A stretch of DNA of 64,000 nt. Source: Motilimonas cestriensis. Its GTDB lineage: Bacteria > Pseudomonadota > Gammaproteobacteria > Enterobacterales > CBDFNC01. The stretch spans positions 1 to 64,000 of the forward strand of contig NZ_JAIMJA010000023.1 of the NCBI RefSeq assembly GCF_021295315.1, read 5' to 3'. The notes beneath the pieces are model-generated. The model made no database searches, was not told where the DNA came from, and saw only the letters and a list, made by a program, of their open reading frames with translations. The translations under genes and the position numbers were made by a program. Position 1 is the first letter of the stretch. Every line of letters starts with the position of its first letter. Shown here in pieces: positions 37,858 through 48,039 of the stretch.

Positions 37858-38898
37858 ATGAGCCAAATCGAACAAGCCATTATTGAATCAGATTATCCTT
37901 TTCCGCCTAAGCCGGCTGAATTATCAGAAGCAGAGCGCCAGGCTTACAAAGCGCGCATTAAGGCATTACTCATTGAAAAAAATGCAGTGCTGATTGCTCA
38001 CTATTATACCGATCCTGAAATTCAAGCTTTAGCCGAAGAAACGGGTGGCTATGTTGCAGATTCATTAGAAATGGCACGCTTTGGCCGAGATCATAAAGCC
38101 GATACCTTGATTATTGCAGGTGTTAAATTTATGGGTGAGACGGCTAAAATTTTAACCCCCAATAAAAAAGTGCTGATGCCGACGCTTGAAGCAACGTGTT
38201 CACTGGATTTAGGTTGTCCGGTAGATAAGTTCTCTGAGTTTTGCGATCAACACCCTGATCATACCGTCGTTGTTTACGCCAATACATCTGCAGCGGTTAA
38301 AGCGCGTGCTGACTGGGTGGTCACTTCTGCCATTGCACTTGATATAGTTGAGCACTTAGACAGTGAAGGTAAGAAAATTATCTGGGGGCCAGATCGTCAC
38401 CTAGGGGCTTACATCGAAAAGCAAACTGGCGCTGAAATGTTAATGTGGCAAGGTGCGTGTATTGTTCACGATGAATTTAAAGCGAAAGCCCTAAAAGACA
38501 TGAAAGCGGTATACCCAGATGCTGCTGTGTTGGTTCACCCTGAATCACCGGCCAATATTGTTGAATTAGCCGATGCTGTCGGCTCAACGAGTCAGTTGAT
38601 CAAAGCGGCTCACTCGCTGCCCAACAAAAAACTAATAGTGGCAACAGACCGAGGCATTTTTTATAAAATGCAGCAAGCTTGCCCAGATAAAGAATTAATA
38701 GAAGCACCTACTGCAGGCAGCGGCGCAACTTGTCGCACTTGTGCTCATTGTCCTTGGATGGCGATGAACGGCTTGCAAGCCATTGAGAAGTCATTAATTG
38801 ATGCTACTGGGCATGAAGTATTTGTTGACCCAGAGCTTGCTAAGCAAGCGATGATCCCGCTGGATCGGATGTTGTCATTTGCTGCGAGTAATAAGTAG
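37858..38898 (+). CDS. nadA: Quinolinate synthase NadA
   Basis: A 346-residue enzyme that condenses iminoaspartate with dihydroxyacetone phosphate to quinolinate in NAD synthesis. It holds a 4Fe-4S cluster. Conserved blocks are [17 protein letters not shown] near 42-58, [12 protein letters not shown] near 82-93, [12 protein letters not shown] near 140-151, HPES near 224-227, and the Cys-rich [14 protein letters not shown] near 293-306. The ATG at 37858 gives the usual length. It is monocistronic with a strong terminator. Confidence 0.97.
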   Translation: MSQIEQAIIESDYPFPPKPAELSEAERQAYKARIKALLIEKNAVLIAHYYTDPEIQALAEETGGYVADSLEMARFGRDHKADTLIIAGVKFMGETAKILTPNKKVLMPTLEATCSLDLGCPVDKFSEFCDQHPDHTVVVYANTSAAVKARADWVVTSAIALDIVEHLDSEGKKIIWGPDRHLGAYIEKQTGAEMLMWQGACIVHDEFKAKALKDMKAVYPDAAVLVHPESPANIVELADAVGSTSQLIKAAHSLPNKKLIVATDRGIFYKMQQACPDKELIEAPTAGSGATCRTCAHCPWMAMNGLQAIEKSLIDATGHEVFVDPELAKQAMIPLDRMLSFAASNK

Positions 38899-38911
38899 CA
38901 ATGATTTAAAG

Positions 38912-38945
38912 AAAAAGGGGCCAAATTAGATTTGGCCCCTTTTTC
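38912..38945 (+). terminator. Terminator of nadA
   Basis: A 14-bp stem, AAAAAGGGGCCAAA with TTTGGCCCCTTTTT, has a 5-base loop. The flanking A and T runs make it work in both directions, so it may also serve yeaD on the minus strand. Confidence 0.93.
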
Positions 38946-39024
38946 TTTGTGCTTTACTTCATCTATGCTGTTGTAGTCAAATACGTTTTTTACGCTCTTT
39001 GGTTAGCATTATTAAGCGATGAGT

Positions 39025-39915
39025 TTAAGTAATAGATGTGCTCAGTATATGGGTTTGGCCGGGAGCAACTTCCACGGCTGTTCCTGTGATCGCTGCTTCC
39101 AAGCAAAGCATTGTTTGGTAGCCATCATCAGGCATATCGGCCATACCTCTTGCGCCCTCAACCCAAGGTGTCCAAGTAACGATGGTATCGTGTCCACTGC
39201 TTTGTATTGCAAGCTCGCGATCATAACCGCTATCCATTAATGTCACTTTATCTGTTGGCTCAATATAAAGAGAGTCAATCGGCCCCGCGATGGATAATTT
39301 TTCTGCGCCATTTTTCATACATTTATTGTCCAAGCTATCGACATAGGTAGGACCTAAACCTGCCACACTGGTTTTTTCAGGCGCAGATATATTCAGGTAG
39401 GTGTGAAGGGCGGCAAGGTAGGTTAATGATTCGTTACCGGTATTTTTCGTGGTGAGACTAAGTTGTACAGAGTCTCCGATAGTGGCCGTTAAAGTTAATT
39501 CAAACGAGTGAGGCCAAAGAGCTTGCGTGGCAGGCGTGTCGACCAGTTTAAAACTAATCGTAACAGCAGATTCGTCTTCCGATATATCCCCTAGTTGCCA
39601 TTGAGTATTACGCGCAAAGCCATGAGACGGTAGGCCATTGCCTAATTCAGCTGCAGGCGCGCCAAACCAAGGCCAACAAATGGGCACGCCGCCGCGAATG
39701 GCTTTGTTATTATCAAAAACGGCCGTTTTACTTAGCCAAATAATAGGCGCTTTACCGGTTGGCTGAAAATGGATCAGGTGAGCTCCGTGTAATGTAAAGC
39801 ACGCTTGCGCATTAGGATGAGCGATGCTGATAAATTCAACTTGGTTGGCGTCTGTCATCAGCTGCACAGATGGTGATAAAGGTTGTTTTGTCGTTAATTT
39901 TAAGTGGTCTATCAT
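39025..39915 (-). CDS. yeaD: D-hexose-6-phosphate mutarotase (YeaD family)
   Basis: A 296-residue aldose 1-epimerase-like protein. Blocks typical of the YeaD group are ACFTLHGAHLIHFQPTGKAPIIWLS, RGGVPICWPWFG near 75-86, LPSHGFARNTQW near 95-106, HTYLNIS near 170 and WVEGARGMADMPDDGYQTMLCLE near the end. It interconverts alpha and beta anomers of glucose-6-phosphate or related sugars. In enteric bacteria it sits next to gapA; here nadA and glycogen genes lie between. Confidence 0.9.
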   Translation of the reverse strand: MIDHLKLTTKQPLSPSVQLMTDANQVEFISIAHPNAQACFTLHGAHLIHFQPTGKAPIIWLSKTAVFDNNKAIRGGVPICWPWFGAPAAELGNGLPSHGFARNTQWQLGDISEDESAVTISFKLVDTPATQALWPHSFELTLTATIGDSVQLSLTTKNTGNESLTYLAALHTYLNISAPEKTSVAGLGPTYVDSLDNKCMKNGAEKLSIAGPIDSLYIEPTDKVTLMDSGYDRELAIQSSGHDTIVTWTPWVEGARGMADMPDDGYQTMLCLEAAITGTAVEVAPGQTHILSTSIT

Positions 39916-40221
39916 AAAACCTCATATAGCATTGAAAATTATGCTTTAATTGTTAGTTGATAAAAATGACAATGATGGATTAAGCTAATTGTTGTCTATT
40001 CTACCAGCGAGAGTCGTTATGAACAGCAGCTGCGCAATGGCTTTGTTTGTTTTAAATCAAACTCTAACCCGGTTATGTGACAAGGATAGCGACGAGAAAA
40101 AAGATAATTTTGAAACTGCGCCTTAATACTCAATGTTTTTTCTTTAGGTGCGTAATATAAGCTCCATCTTTTAATTTTATTATGAATTTTATTAATGGCT
40201 CAGCGTCAAAATGGGAGTGGT
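39916..40221. other. Divergent promoter region between yeaD and malQ
   Basis: About 300 noncoding bases, AT-rich, with no gene seen. It must hold promoters for yeaD and for the malQ-glgB-glgX operon. A GGGAG ribosome binding site lies 5 bases before ATG 40222. Confidence 0.45.
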
Positions 40222-42420
40222 ATGTCTAAAAGTCTACTTGAAAATCTGGCCAGCATTAAAGGAATTGACCCTCATTACACGGACGCCTGGGGCCGTCAAA
40301 CACAAGCTAGTCCAGAAGTAGTTACTCGTATTTTATCGGCGATGGGCTGTGACGTAGCGCCAGAACGATTAGAGGCTGAGATTGGTGAGGCGATAAAAGA
40401 TCATTGGTTATCTAGCCTTGACCCGGTGATATTGGCTTATGTTGACGAATCTTTGCAGTTTGAGCTCAAACTGCCGATGGAGTTTGTCGCTGAAACCCTT
40501 AGTTATGAAATTGAAACGGAATCTGGAGCAACGTTAAAGGGCGAATTTAGTCCTGTTGATGGACAGTTGTTAGCCATTGAACATTTTGATGACGTTGAAT
40601 TTCAAGCCTACTCTATTGCGTTACCTGTGCAACTGGAAATGGGATATCACGATTTACGTATTTTTGATCCTCAAGTAGAAGATGCCCTTGGCATTAGCCG
40701 ACTAATTATAGCCCCTCGAGCTTGTTTTACGCCTGAGTCGATGGTATCGGGTAAGCGAATTTGGGGGGTGAGCGTTCAGCTATATGGGTTACGTAGTAAA
40801 GAAAACTGGGGGATTGGTGACTTTAGTGATTTAAAGCACCTGCTAAAACAAATTAAACAACAAGGTGGTGACTTTGTTGGGTTAAACCCTATTCATGCTC
40901 TCTACCCGATGATGCCTAATAATGCCAGTCCTTATAGTCCTTCTTCACGGCAATGGCTAAATATTATTTATATTGATGTGGCAGTGGTTCCTGAATTTGT
41001 CGCCAGTGAAGCGGCACAAAGCCTATTTAACAGTGGCTTGTTTCAAGACAAGCTAGCCTATGCTCGATGCGTTGATGATGTCGATTATGCCTTGGTACAT
41101 GAGCTAAAACTGGGCGCACTTAAGTTAGCCTACGAGACCTTTAAGCAAGACATTGCAAATAAAACTCAGCGCGCTAAAACGTTTCAGCAGTTTGTTGCTG
41201 ATAAAGGGGACGCTTTGATGCAGCAAGCGGTATTTGACGCGCTGCATGAATCGCTATTAAAAAAAGATGCTAATGCTTGGGGCTGGCCTGCCTGGCCTGA
41301 GGCGTTACAGGATTACCATAGTAGCGAAGTGAGCGAGTGGCGTGAGCAGCATCAAGATGAGGTTCAATTTTGGGCTTATTTACAGTGGCTAGCCGATGAG
41401 CAATTAACTCAAGCCGATGCGGTTGCGCAATCTCTAGGAATGGAAATTGGCATATACCGTGATTTAGCAGTAGGTGTTGCGTCGGGTGGCAGCGAAATAT
41501 GGGCGAATAAGCAAGATTATTGCACTCAGGCTACCGTGGGTGCGCCGCCTGATGTGCTGGGGCCTCGGGGGCAAAACTGGGGATTGCCGCCACTTGACCC
41601 GACACGATTAGTTGAGGATGGCTTTCATGCCTTTATCAAGCTATTACAATCCAATATGAAAGCTTGCGGTGCTTTGCGTATTGATCACGTTATGGCTTTA
41701 TTACGGCTTTGGTGGGTGCCAGCAGGCGACAGCGCCGCTAATGGGGTATATGTTTATTATCCTGTTGAGTTAATGCTGGCTATCTTAGCCCTTGAAAGTC
41801 AACGCAATCAATGCCTTGTTATAGGTGAAGACTTAGGTACCGTACCTGATGGAATGGATGAACTGTTAAAAAATGCAGGCGTTTATTCATACCGTGTATT
41901 TTGCTTTGAAACCGCTGCAGACGGCGGTTATATCTCGCCTTCTCATTATCCCGAGCAGGCGATGGCCACGGTTGTTACACATGATATGCCAACCCTAAAA
42001 GGATATTGGCACTGTGATGACCTTACCTTAGGTAAAACCTTAGGTTTATATCCCTCTCAGGACTTAGTTGATCAGCTCATATCTGATCGCCATCAGTCTA
42101 AGCAAATGATGTTAAATAGCTTGTTTGGTCATCAAGCGTTACCTTCGCATATTCCGGAATGTGTTGATTTTGTTGGCATGGATCGCGATTTAAGCTTTGG
42201 CATCCAACAACATTTGGCGCACGCTAAATCGTTATTGCTTAGCTTACAGTTAGAAGACTTTTTGGAAATGGATAAACCAGTCAATGTACCGGGAACCAGT
42301 GATGAGTACCCGAATTGGCGCCGCAAATTAAGTTGCGATCTGGATGATATTTTTAGTCAGCCTCAGATCCAACAACTCAGTAAAAATATCAGTGATGCAC
42401 GCAGTAACGCAGCTGAATAA
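40222..42420 (+). CDS. malQ: 4-alpha-glucanotransferase (amylomaltase)
   Basis: About 732 residues, glycoside hydrolase family 77. It moves alpha-1,4-glucan segments between chains. An N-terminal ~200-residue domain precedes the barrel. Catalytic regions are GDFSDLKHLLK, SPYSPSSRQWLN, LRIDHVMAL (nucleophile Asp near 488), GEDLGTVP (acid Glu near 536) and THDMPTLKGYW. I chose ATG 40222 (MSKSLLENLASIKGI) over ATG 40195 because GGGAGTGG sits just before it. First gene of a glycogen operon. Confidence 0.94.
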   Translation: MSKSLLENLASIKGIDPHYTDAWGRQTQASPEVVTRILSAMGCDVAPERLEAEIGEAIKDHWLSSLDPVILAYVDESLQFELKLPMEFVAETLSYEIETESGATLKGEFSPVDGQLLAIEHFDDVEFQAYSIALPVQLEMGYHDLRIFDPQVEDALGISRLIIAPRACFTPESMVSGKRIWGVSVQLYGLRSKENWGIGDFSDLKHLLKQIKQQGGDFVGLNPIHALYPMMPNNASPYSPSSRQWLNIIYIDVAVVPEFVASEAAQSLFNSGLFQDKLAYARCVDDVDYALVHELKLGALKLAYETFKQDIANKTQRAKTFQQFVADKGDALMQQAVFDALHESLLKKDANAWGWPAWPEALQDYHSSEVSEWREQHQDEVQFWAYLQWLADEQLTQADAVAQSLGMEIGIYRDLAVGVASGGSEIWANKQDYCTQATVGAPPDVLGPRGQNWGLPPLDPTRLVEDGFHAFIKLLQSNMKACGALRIDHVMALLRLWWVPAGDSAANGVYVYYPVELMLAILALESQRNQCLVIGEDLGTVPDGMDELLKNAGVYSYRVFCFETAADGGYISPSHYPEQAMATVVTHDMPTLKGYWHCDDLTLGKTLGLYPSQDLVDQLISDRHQSKQMMLNSLFGHQALPSHIPECVDFVGMDRDLSFGIQQHLAHAKSLLLSLQLEDFLEMDKPVNVPGTSDEYPNWRRKLSCDLDDIFSQPQIQQLSKNISDARSNAAE

Positions 42421-42477
42421 CCTCTCGTGGTAATGCTAAAGGCATTACCAATTGATTTTTAACGATTAGAGTACGAT

Positions 42478-44805
42478 ATGACGACAACCTCGAGAACCGC
42501 TAAAAAAACAACGCGTGCAACCAGTAAAGCTAACCCCGCCGAAACTAAAACTGGCGCTAAAGCGAAGCAATCAGCCCAAGCTACTCGCCAAGTGAAGAAA
42601 AAAGAAAATGCCCATCCATTACTGACTACGCTAGAGAGCGCATGTTTAAGCCATCCTTTTGAGCATTTAGGTTTATTACCTCAGGAGCAGGGGTTTTTAT
42701 TACGTGCTTGGTTACCTGATGCAACCTCAGTAGAAGTTTATGGCTTAGAAGATAATGAGAAGCCGATAGCAAGCTTAAACAAGATAGGTAGCGAGGGTAT
42801 TTTTGAATATGCATTCCCTCAAGCAGATACCAGATTTAATTACCGCCTAGTGGCTAGCTATGCTAAAGGTGACTCACATAGCTTTATTGACCCGTACCAA
42901 TTTCATGAACAAGCTTACGCCGGTCTTAGCACCATGACGCATCGACCACAAAACTTGTACCAAGTGCTCGGCGCACAAATCATGTCGTTAGACTTAAATG
43001 GTGAAGGGATTGTTGGAACACGTTTTGCTGTGTTTGCGCCAAGTGCCAGTAGCGTAAGCCTGATTGGTGATTTTAACCATTGGGATGGTCGCAAGCATCC
43101 GATGCAACGTAGCTTATGTGGTCACTGGGTGTTATTTGTGCCGGGCTTAGCTGCGGGCGAAAAATACAAATACGAATTGAAAGATCCGATGGGAAATCGC
43201 TTACCGCACAAAGCTGACCCTGTTGGTTTTTATGCTGATCAATATCCTTCACATGCCTCTGTTGTATATGACCACTCGCAATACCAATGGCAAGATCAGG
43301 CATGGATAGCGTCGCAAAAAAATGACAAACGCTACAGTGCGATGAATATTTATGAGGTGCACTTAGGGTCGTGGCGTCGCAAGCCTGACGACAAAAAAGG
43401 GACTCGCTTTTTAACCTACGATGAGCTTTCAGTTGAGTTAATTCAATATATAAAAGACATGGGCTATACCCATATTGAGGTGATGCCGGTTTCTGAATTT
43501 CCATTTGATGGCTCTTGGGGGTATCAGCCTGTTGGTATGTTTGCTCCTACTAGTCGCTTTGGTGATCCCGATGCATTTAAACGTTTTGTCGATTTATGTC
43601 ACCAAAGCGATATTGGCGTGATCATTGATTGGGTGCCCGCACACTTTCCGTCAGATCCGCACGGCTTAGCGCGTTTTGATGGTACACCATTGTATGAGTA
43701 TGAAGATCCTCGTCGTGGCTGGCATCCAGATTGGAACTCTTACATCTACGATTTTGGTAATGACAATGTGCGCCAATTTTTGGTTGCTAGTGCATTATTT
43801 TGGATCGATAAGTTTCATGTTGATGGCCTACGTGTTGATGCGGTTGCCTCAATGTTATATTGGGATTATTCACGTAATGAAGGTGAATGGGTGCCCAACG
43901 TTGATGGTGGTAATCATAATTACGAGGCAATCAGCTTGTTACGCTGGACTAATGAGGAAGTATATTCACAGTATCCTCATGCCATGACCATTGCTGAAGA
44001 GTCAACGGCTTTTGCTGGCGTATCTAAACCGACATTTGAAGGAGGCCTAGGCTTTGGCTTTAAATGGAATATGGGCTGGATGCATGACTCATTAGAGTAC
44101 ATGTCAACGGATCCTATGTATCGTAAATATCATCATAATGAAATGACCTTCTCGATGGTCTATCACTACAATGAGCATTTTATTTTGCCGTTGTCCCATG
44201 ATGAAGTGGTTCATGGTAAACAGTCACTACTGGGCAAAATGCCGGGTGATGAATGGCAGGCTGCTGCTAACTTACGAGCTTATGTTGGTTTTATGTTTGC
44301 CCATCCGGGCAAAAAATTGAATTTTATGGGTAATGAGCTGGCACAATCGTTTGAGTGGAATCATAACGAGCAGATTGGCTGGTGGTTACTGGAGTTTGAT
44401 AAGCACCAAGGTCATCAATTGCTTTGCAAAGATCTTAACCACTTTTATAAAAATGAAAGTGCGATGTATGAGGCTGATTACCAACCGCAAGGTTTTGTCT
44501 GGCTTGACCATCAAGATGGTGACCATTCAATGTACGCCTTTATACGCCAAAATTTAGATAAAACTCATCAAGTGATTGTTGTGTCTAACTTTACGCCTAT
44601 GCCGCGTGAGCAATATCGAGTTGGCGTGCCCAGTGTTGGCGAATATGAGTTAGTGATTAATACCGACAGTGAGTATTACTGGGGCAGTAATTATGATGCA
44701 GGGATGATCTTTAATGCCAGTGATGTAGCTCATCAAGGGCAGCCTCACTCTTTGTTAATTGACGTGCCGCCATTGGCAACTATTTACTTGCGTAAAAAGG
44801 CATAA
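42478..44805 (+). CDS. glgB: 1,4-alpha-glucan branching enzyme
   Basis: A 775-residue GH13 enzyme that makes the alpha-1,6 branches of glycogen. It begins with an unusual basic, threonine/alanine/lysine-rich tail (residues 1-45: many KKTTR, KAKQSAQATR). Two N-terminal beta domains follow (FAVFAPSASSVSLIGDFNHWDG near 182-203), then the barrel with nucleophile Asp in GLRVDAVASMLY near 450, acid Glu in IAEESTAF near 505 and LPLSHDEVVHGK near 570. The tail looks disordered and could bind nucleic acid or membranes; that is a guess. It sits 57 bases after malQ. Confidence 0.96.
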   Translation: MTTTSRTAKKTTRATSKANPAETKTGAKAKQSAQATRQVKKKENAHPLLTTLESACLSHPFEHLGLLPQEQGFLLRAWLPDATSVEVYGLEDNEKPIASLNKIGSEGIFEYAFPQADTRFNYRLVASYAKGDSHSFIDPYQFHEQAYAGLSTMTHRPQNLYQVLGAQIMSLDLNGEGIVGTRFAVFAPSASSVSLIGDFNHWDGRKHPMQRSLCGHWVLFVPGLAAGEKYKYELKDPMGNRLPHKADPVGFYADQYPSHASVVYDHSQYQWQDQAWIASQKNDKRYSAMNIYEVHLGSWRRKPDDKKGTRFLTYDELSVELIQYIKDMGYTHIEVMPVSEFPFDGSWGYQPVGMFAPTSRFGDPDAFKRFVDLCHQSDIGVIIDWVPAHFPSDPHGLARFDGTPLYEYEDPRRGWHPDWNSYIYDFGNDNVRQFLVASALFWIDKFHVDGLRVDAVASMLYWDYSRNEGEWVPNVDGGNHNYEAISLLRWTNEEVYSQYPHAMTIAEESTAFAGVSKPTFEGGLGFGFKWNMGWMHDSLEYMSTDPMYRKYHHNEMTFSMVYHYNEHFILPLSHDEVVHGKQSLLGKMPGDEWQAAANLRAYVGFMFAHPGKKLNFMGNELAQSFEWNHNEQIGWWLLEFDKHQGHQLLCKDLNHFYKNESAMYEADYQPQGFVWLDHQDGDHSMYAFIRQNLDKTHQVIVVSNFTPMPREQYRVGVPSVGEYELVINTDSEYYWGSNYDAGMIFNASDVAHQGQPHSLLIDVPPLATIYLRKKA

Positions 44806-44810
44806 TAATT

Positions 44811-46901
44811 ATGAGTTTAGTATCAAGTCAGTACGCGCCTCAAGCATGTAAGCCTAGAGAGCACCATTTTCTGCAATCTGAGGGGCGGATCCTGCCTTTA
44901 GGGGCCGATCTGACTGATACGGGTTGTAATTTTTCTATCTACAGTAACAGCTGCCGGATCTGGTTGCTGTTATTTGATGATAACAATCAAGAGATTACAC
45001 GCTTCAAATTAATAGAAAAGCGCGGTAAATTTTGGTCCACTTTTATTCAAGGGGTTAAAGCGGGGCAAAACTATGGTTATTTGGTTGAATCTGATAATCC
45101 AACTATCCATAACAAGCTATTGATTGACCCCTATGCCAAAGCCTTAAATCAAGCACTGGAGTGGCGTCCTGAGATTGAGCGGCCTAACAACCATTGTTGG
45201 GTGGCTAAGTCTGTGGTGGTAGACGACAGTTTTGATTGGCAAGGTGTGGAAAAACCAAAGCTTAAAGATAGTGATGTGATTCTTTATGAGTTACATGTTA
45301 AAGGGTTCACTTGGCTTAATCCTCAGGTACCTGTTGAGTTACGCGGGACTTACCTTGGGTTAAGTCACCCCAGTGTGATTGCGCACTTGACGTCATTAGG
45401 CGTAAAGTCGGTCCAGATCATGCCTGTGGCAAGTTTTATGGCTGAGCCGCGATTGATGGATTTAAACTTAACTAATTATTGGGGCTATAACCCGATTAAT
45501 TTCTTTGCTCCGGACCCTCGTTACGCCATAAATGATGCCGTTGTTGAATTTAAAACCATGGTTCGTCAATTTCATGCTGCTGGTATTGAAGTGATCCTTG
45601 ATGTGGTGTTTAACCATACGGCGGAGGGGGGCGATGGTGGCCCTGTTTTAAGTTACAAGGGGTTAGCTGAAAATAGCTATTACTATTTTGATAACATGGA
45701 TAACGCCGACTTACCTAAGCGGCATGCTAATTTTACCGGTTGTGGCAACACTGTTAACCTTGATTTACCTTGGACATTAAAGTTGACGCTTGATGCTCTG
45801 CGTTACTGGAGCAGTGAGATGCAAGTCGACGGCTTTCGCTTTGATTTAGCCGTTACATTAGCGCGAGAAAGAGGCTGTTTTGAACCTTATAGCGCATTTT
45901 TTAAGGCCCTATTTCAAGACCCAACATTAAGTCAGGTTCGACTCATTGCTGAGCCTTGGGATATTGGCCCTGGCGGCTATCGGTTGGGACAATTCCCGAG
46001 CAATTGGTATGAGTGTAACGATCGTTACCGTGACAATATTCGAGCTTTTTGGCGCGGCGATTCAGGTCAAATAGCGGAATTTGCCACTCGGATCTTGGGC
46101 TCTCGTGATATCTTTCCAAAAAACAAACGCAGTATTCATAGCAGTATTAACTACTTATGTTATCACGACGGTTTTACACTTGAAGATTTAGTCAGCTATG
46201 AAAATCGTCACAATCAAGCGAACGGCGAAAACAGTCGTGATGGCCATGGTCATAATCTATCGAGTAATGGCGGGGTGGAAGGACCTAGTTTTGATTCGCG
46301 CGTTAAACAGTCCCGAGCGCAATTAAAGCGTAACTTAATTGCTACTTTGTTTTTGTCTCAAGGCACGCCACACTTTTTAGGTGGCGACGAAATAGGCCGT
46401 ACTCAACAGGGCAATAATAATGCTTATTGCCAAGATAATGAGATAAGTTGGGTTGACTGGAACTTGGACAGTGTAAAGCAGGCAGAGCTTGCTTTTACCA
46501 AGCAAATGATTCAACTACGGTTACAATCGAGTGTATTTTCGCAACTTAGTTTAGTCGATGATGGCTTTCAGCTGCATACCGATGCAGTAGAAGCGCGTTG
46601 GTATCATCCAGATGGTCATTTTATGCAAAAAAGCCAATGGCACAGTGCCACTGCGCAAGTGTTACAGCTTGAGCTTGAGTCGTCTGAAGAGCACTGGTTA
46701 TTAGTTTTTAACGCTTCTGAGTATGATGTATCCGTTGAGTTTCCAACCATTAAAGCAAACTTAGTTAATTGGCAATTGGTTATGGACACCTCTCTTAACG
46801 ATGGCATGTTGATGCAATCTAACCAAGTCATGCCAAAGCTGGGCACGAGTTTCGCTCACTCGATTATGTTGTTAAGTGCTAAAGAGTTTATTCCGGATTA
46901 G
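44811..46901 (+). CDS. glgX: Glycogen debranching enzyme GlgX
   Basis: A 696-residue GH13 debranching enzyme (isoamylase type) that removes alpha-1,6 branches. It has an N-terminal CBM48-like domain (CNFSIYSNSCRIWLLLF). The barrel motifs are VIYELHVKGFT-like (here VILYELHVKGFTW), DVVFNHTAEGG near 262-272, GFRFDLAVTL near 340-349 (nucleophile Asp), IAEPWDIGPGGY near 380 (acid Glu) and YHDGFTLEDL near 450. It starts 5 bases after glgB. The glgC, glgA and glgP genes usual for this pathway do not follow. Confidence 0.95.
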   Translation: MSLVSSQYAPQACKPREHHFLQSEGRILPLGADLTDTGCNFSIYSNSCRIWLLLFDDNNQEITRFKLIEKRGKFWSTFIQGVKAGQNYGYLVESDNPTIHNKLLIDPYAKALNQALEWRPEIERPNNHCWVAKSVVVDDSFDWQGVEKPKLKDSDVILYELHVKGFTWLNPQVPVELRGTYLGLSHPSVIAHLTSLGVKSVQIMPVASFMAEPRLMDLNLTNYWGYNPINFFAPDPRYAINDAVVEFKTMVRQFHAAGIEVILDVVFNHTAEGGDGGPVLSYKGLAENSYYYFDNMDNADLPKRHANFTGCGNTVNLDLPWTLKLTLDALRYWSSEMQVDGFRFDLAVTLARERGCFEPYSAFFKALFQDPTLSQVRLIAEPWDIGPGGYRLGQFPSNWYECNDRYRDNIRAFWRGDSGQIAEFATRILGSRDIFPKNKRSIHSSINYLCYHDGFTLEDLVSYENRHNQANGENSRDGHGHNLSSNGGVEGPSFDSRVKQSRAQLKRNLIATLFLSQGTPHFLGGDEIGRTQQGNNNAYCQDNEISWVDWNLDSVKQAELAFTKQMIQLRLQSSVFSQLSLVDDGFQLHTDAVEARWYHPDGHFMQKSQWHSATAQVLQLELESSEEHWLLVFNASEYDVSVEFPTIKANLVNWQLVMDTSLNDGMLMQSNQVMPKLGTSFAHSIMLLSAKEFIPD

Positions 46902-46925
46902 TGCCAAGTGCAATTCCATCGAAAA

Positions 46926-46948
46926 AAAGCTCGCAATGTGCGGGCTTT
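46926..46948 (+). terminator. Terminator downstream of glgX
   Basis: AAAGCTCGCA and TGCGGGCTTT pair over 10 bp (one G-U) around an ATG loop. Its right half is continuous with the 41-bp direct repeat, so it may derive from a displaced gapA terminator. Confidence 0.75.
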
Positions 46949-46982
46949 AAGATGCTAGCTTATCGCTGCTAAGTATTAATTA
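46942..46982. repeat. 41-bp direct repeat, left copy
   Basis: Matches 48754-48794 with a single mismatch in the same orientation. The pair brackets about 1.8 kb containing IS remnants and an orphan membrane-protein gene. Confidence 0.9.
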
Positions 46983-47074
46983 ACCTGAACTCGGGATAAA
47001 AAATAAGGGAACTAAAAGCTGGCTCTGGGATCAGATCTTTCAACCAAGAGATACTCACCGCGAAGTAACCAGCT

Positions 47075-47160
47075 ATGTATAAAATAGTAGACTTATTTTG
47101 CCATGTCGATGACTTTTGTCAGGCTTTCTACCTCAGTGGCAAAAGCTTCAGCTTGAAAGT
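47075..47160 (+). pseudogene. N-terminal remnant of an IS982-family transposase (tentative)
   Basis: ATG 47075 opens MYKIVDLFCHVDDFCQAF, which fits the start of IS982-type transposases (LFC-x-VDDFC). A one-base shift then gives LPQWQKLQL, also family-like, before homology fades. Only the first ~25 codons remain. On the opposite strand a 52-residue frame (47093-47251) is also open, but nothing supports it. The rest of 46983-47323 shows no gene. Confidence 0.5.
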
Positions 47161-47323
47161 AGTGATCGCATAGGTTTTGATTCGAATCTAATCGCTTACG
47201 ATATCCAGCCAGTCGCTGTTTCTTGGCAAAGCATTGGAGCAAGGCCAGCATAAGCAGGTACTTTCATTAAATCGGAGGAAAGGACGCTATGCTACTAACA
47301 GCAAATTAACTTATTGAAAAAAT

Positions 47324-48010
47324 CTATTCAAAAAATAAAGCGAACACTGATACAGCACCAATAAATCCGTTTAACGTCATGACAAAGCTAAATACTAAAG
47401 GTGTTAATGCTGCTCTTTCAGAACCGAGCAGCTTTATTACCAGAGAAAACAAAAATAGAAACGGTCCCACTATCATTTGAATCAAAAAAATCAGAGAAAT
47501 AGGCTCATACCATTTCATCTCAATGAAGTCCCCCTTTGTGAAAAAAGCTGTAGACGTTAGCATTTCCGGAATATTCAGCGCATCAATCAGTAAAACCCCA
47601 CAAACCAGTATTGCAAAGCTAGATGCACGATGCTTATTGGCTAAAGGGGCTACATGCCATAACGTGAGGATAAGTATCATTATTGATAACAGTATCGCAG
47701 CTAAGTATGCAAAAACTGTTAACCCATTAAAGTTACTCAATGAAAGAATAAACCCAACATTAAGGAATGAGTGTATGCCTAAAATTAAACAAGCACCAAC
47801 CCAGATGTATTTTATATAAGGTAAACGTTGGGCAAGGCCGCGTGTTTTAAAGTAGGTTAAATAACGAATGAGATTAATTGGTGTACCTAACCCAATCACC
47901 AATAGCAACAACTTGCTCGAAATCTCAGTTGGCGAGACCAACCAATATAGTGGGGATACCAACAATAGAGTAAGAAATACTAGCGTCCATCGACTTTTCA
48001 TTCGCTCCAC
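47324..48010 (-). CDS. Uncharacterised multi-pass membrane protein
   Basis: A 228-residue protein with about seven hydrophobic helices, at about residues 9-26, 32-50, 68-90, 98-120, 128-147, 168-190 and 203-226. No family motif was recognised. The codon usage is more AT-rich than the flanking glycogen and gapA genes, and the gene sits between IS remnants inside a 41-bp direct repeat pair. It is therefore probably acquired cargo. The reading frame is intact. Confidence 0.6.
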   Translation of the reverse strand: MERMKSRWTLVFLTLLLVSPLYWLVSPTEISSKLLLLVIGLGTPINLIRYLTYFKTRGLAQRLPYIKYIWVGACLILGIHSFLNVGFILSLSNFNGLTVFAYLAAILLSIMILILTLWHVAPLANKHRASSFAILVCGVLLIDALNIPEMLTSTAFFTKGDFIEMKWYEPISLIFLIQMIVGPFLFLFSLVIKLLGSERAALTPLVFSFVMTLNGFIGAVSVFALFFE

Positions 48011-48039
48011 TAATGCTGATCCCCTTTTAGTCTAATTCT

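Noticed and set aside
47093-47251. 52-residue minus-strand protein
   Set aside because: It is open and protein-like but lacks a ribosome binding site and overlaps the IS982-like remnant; not enough support.
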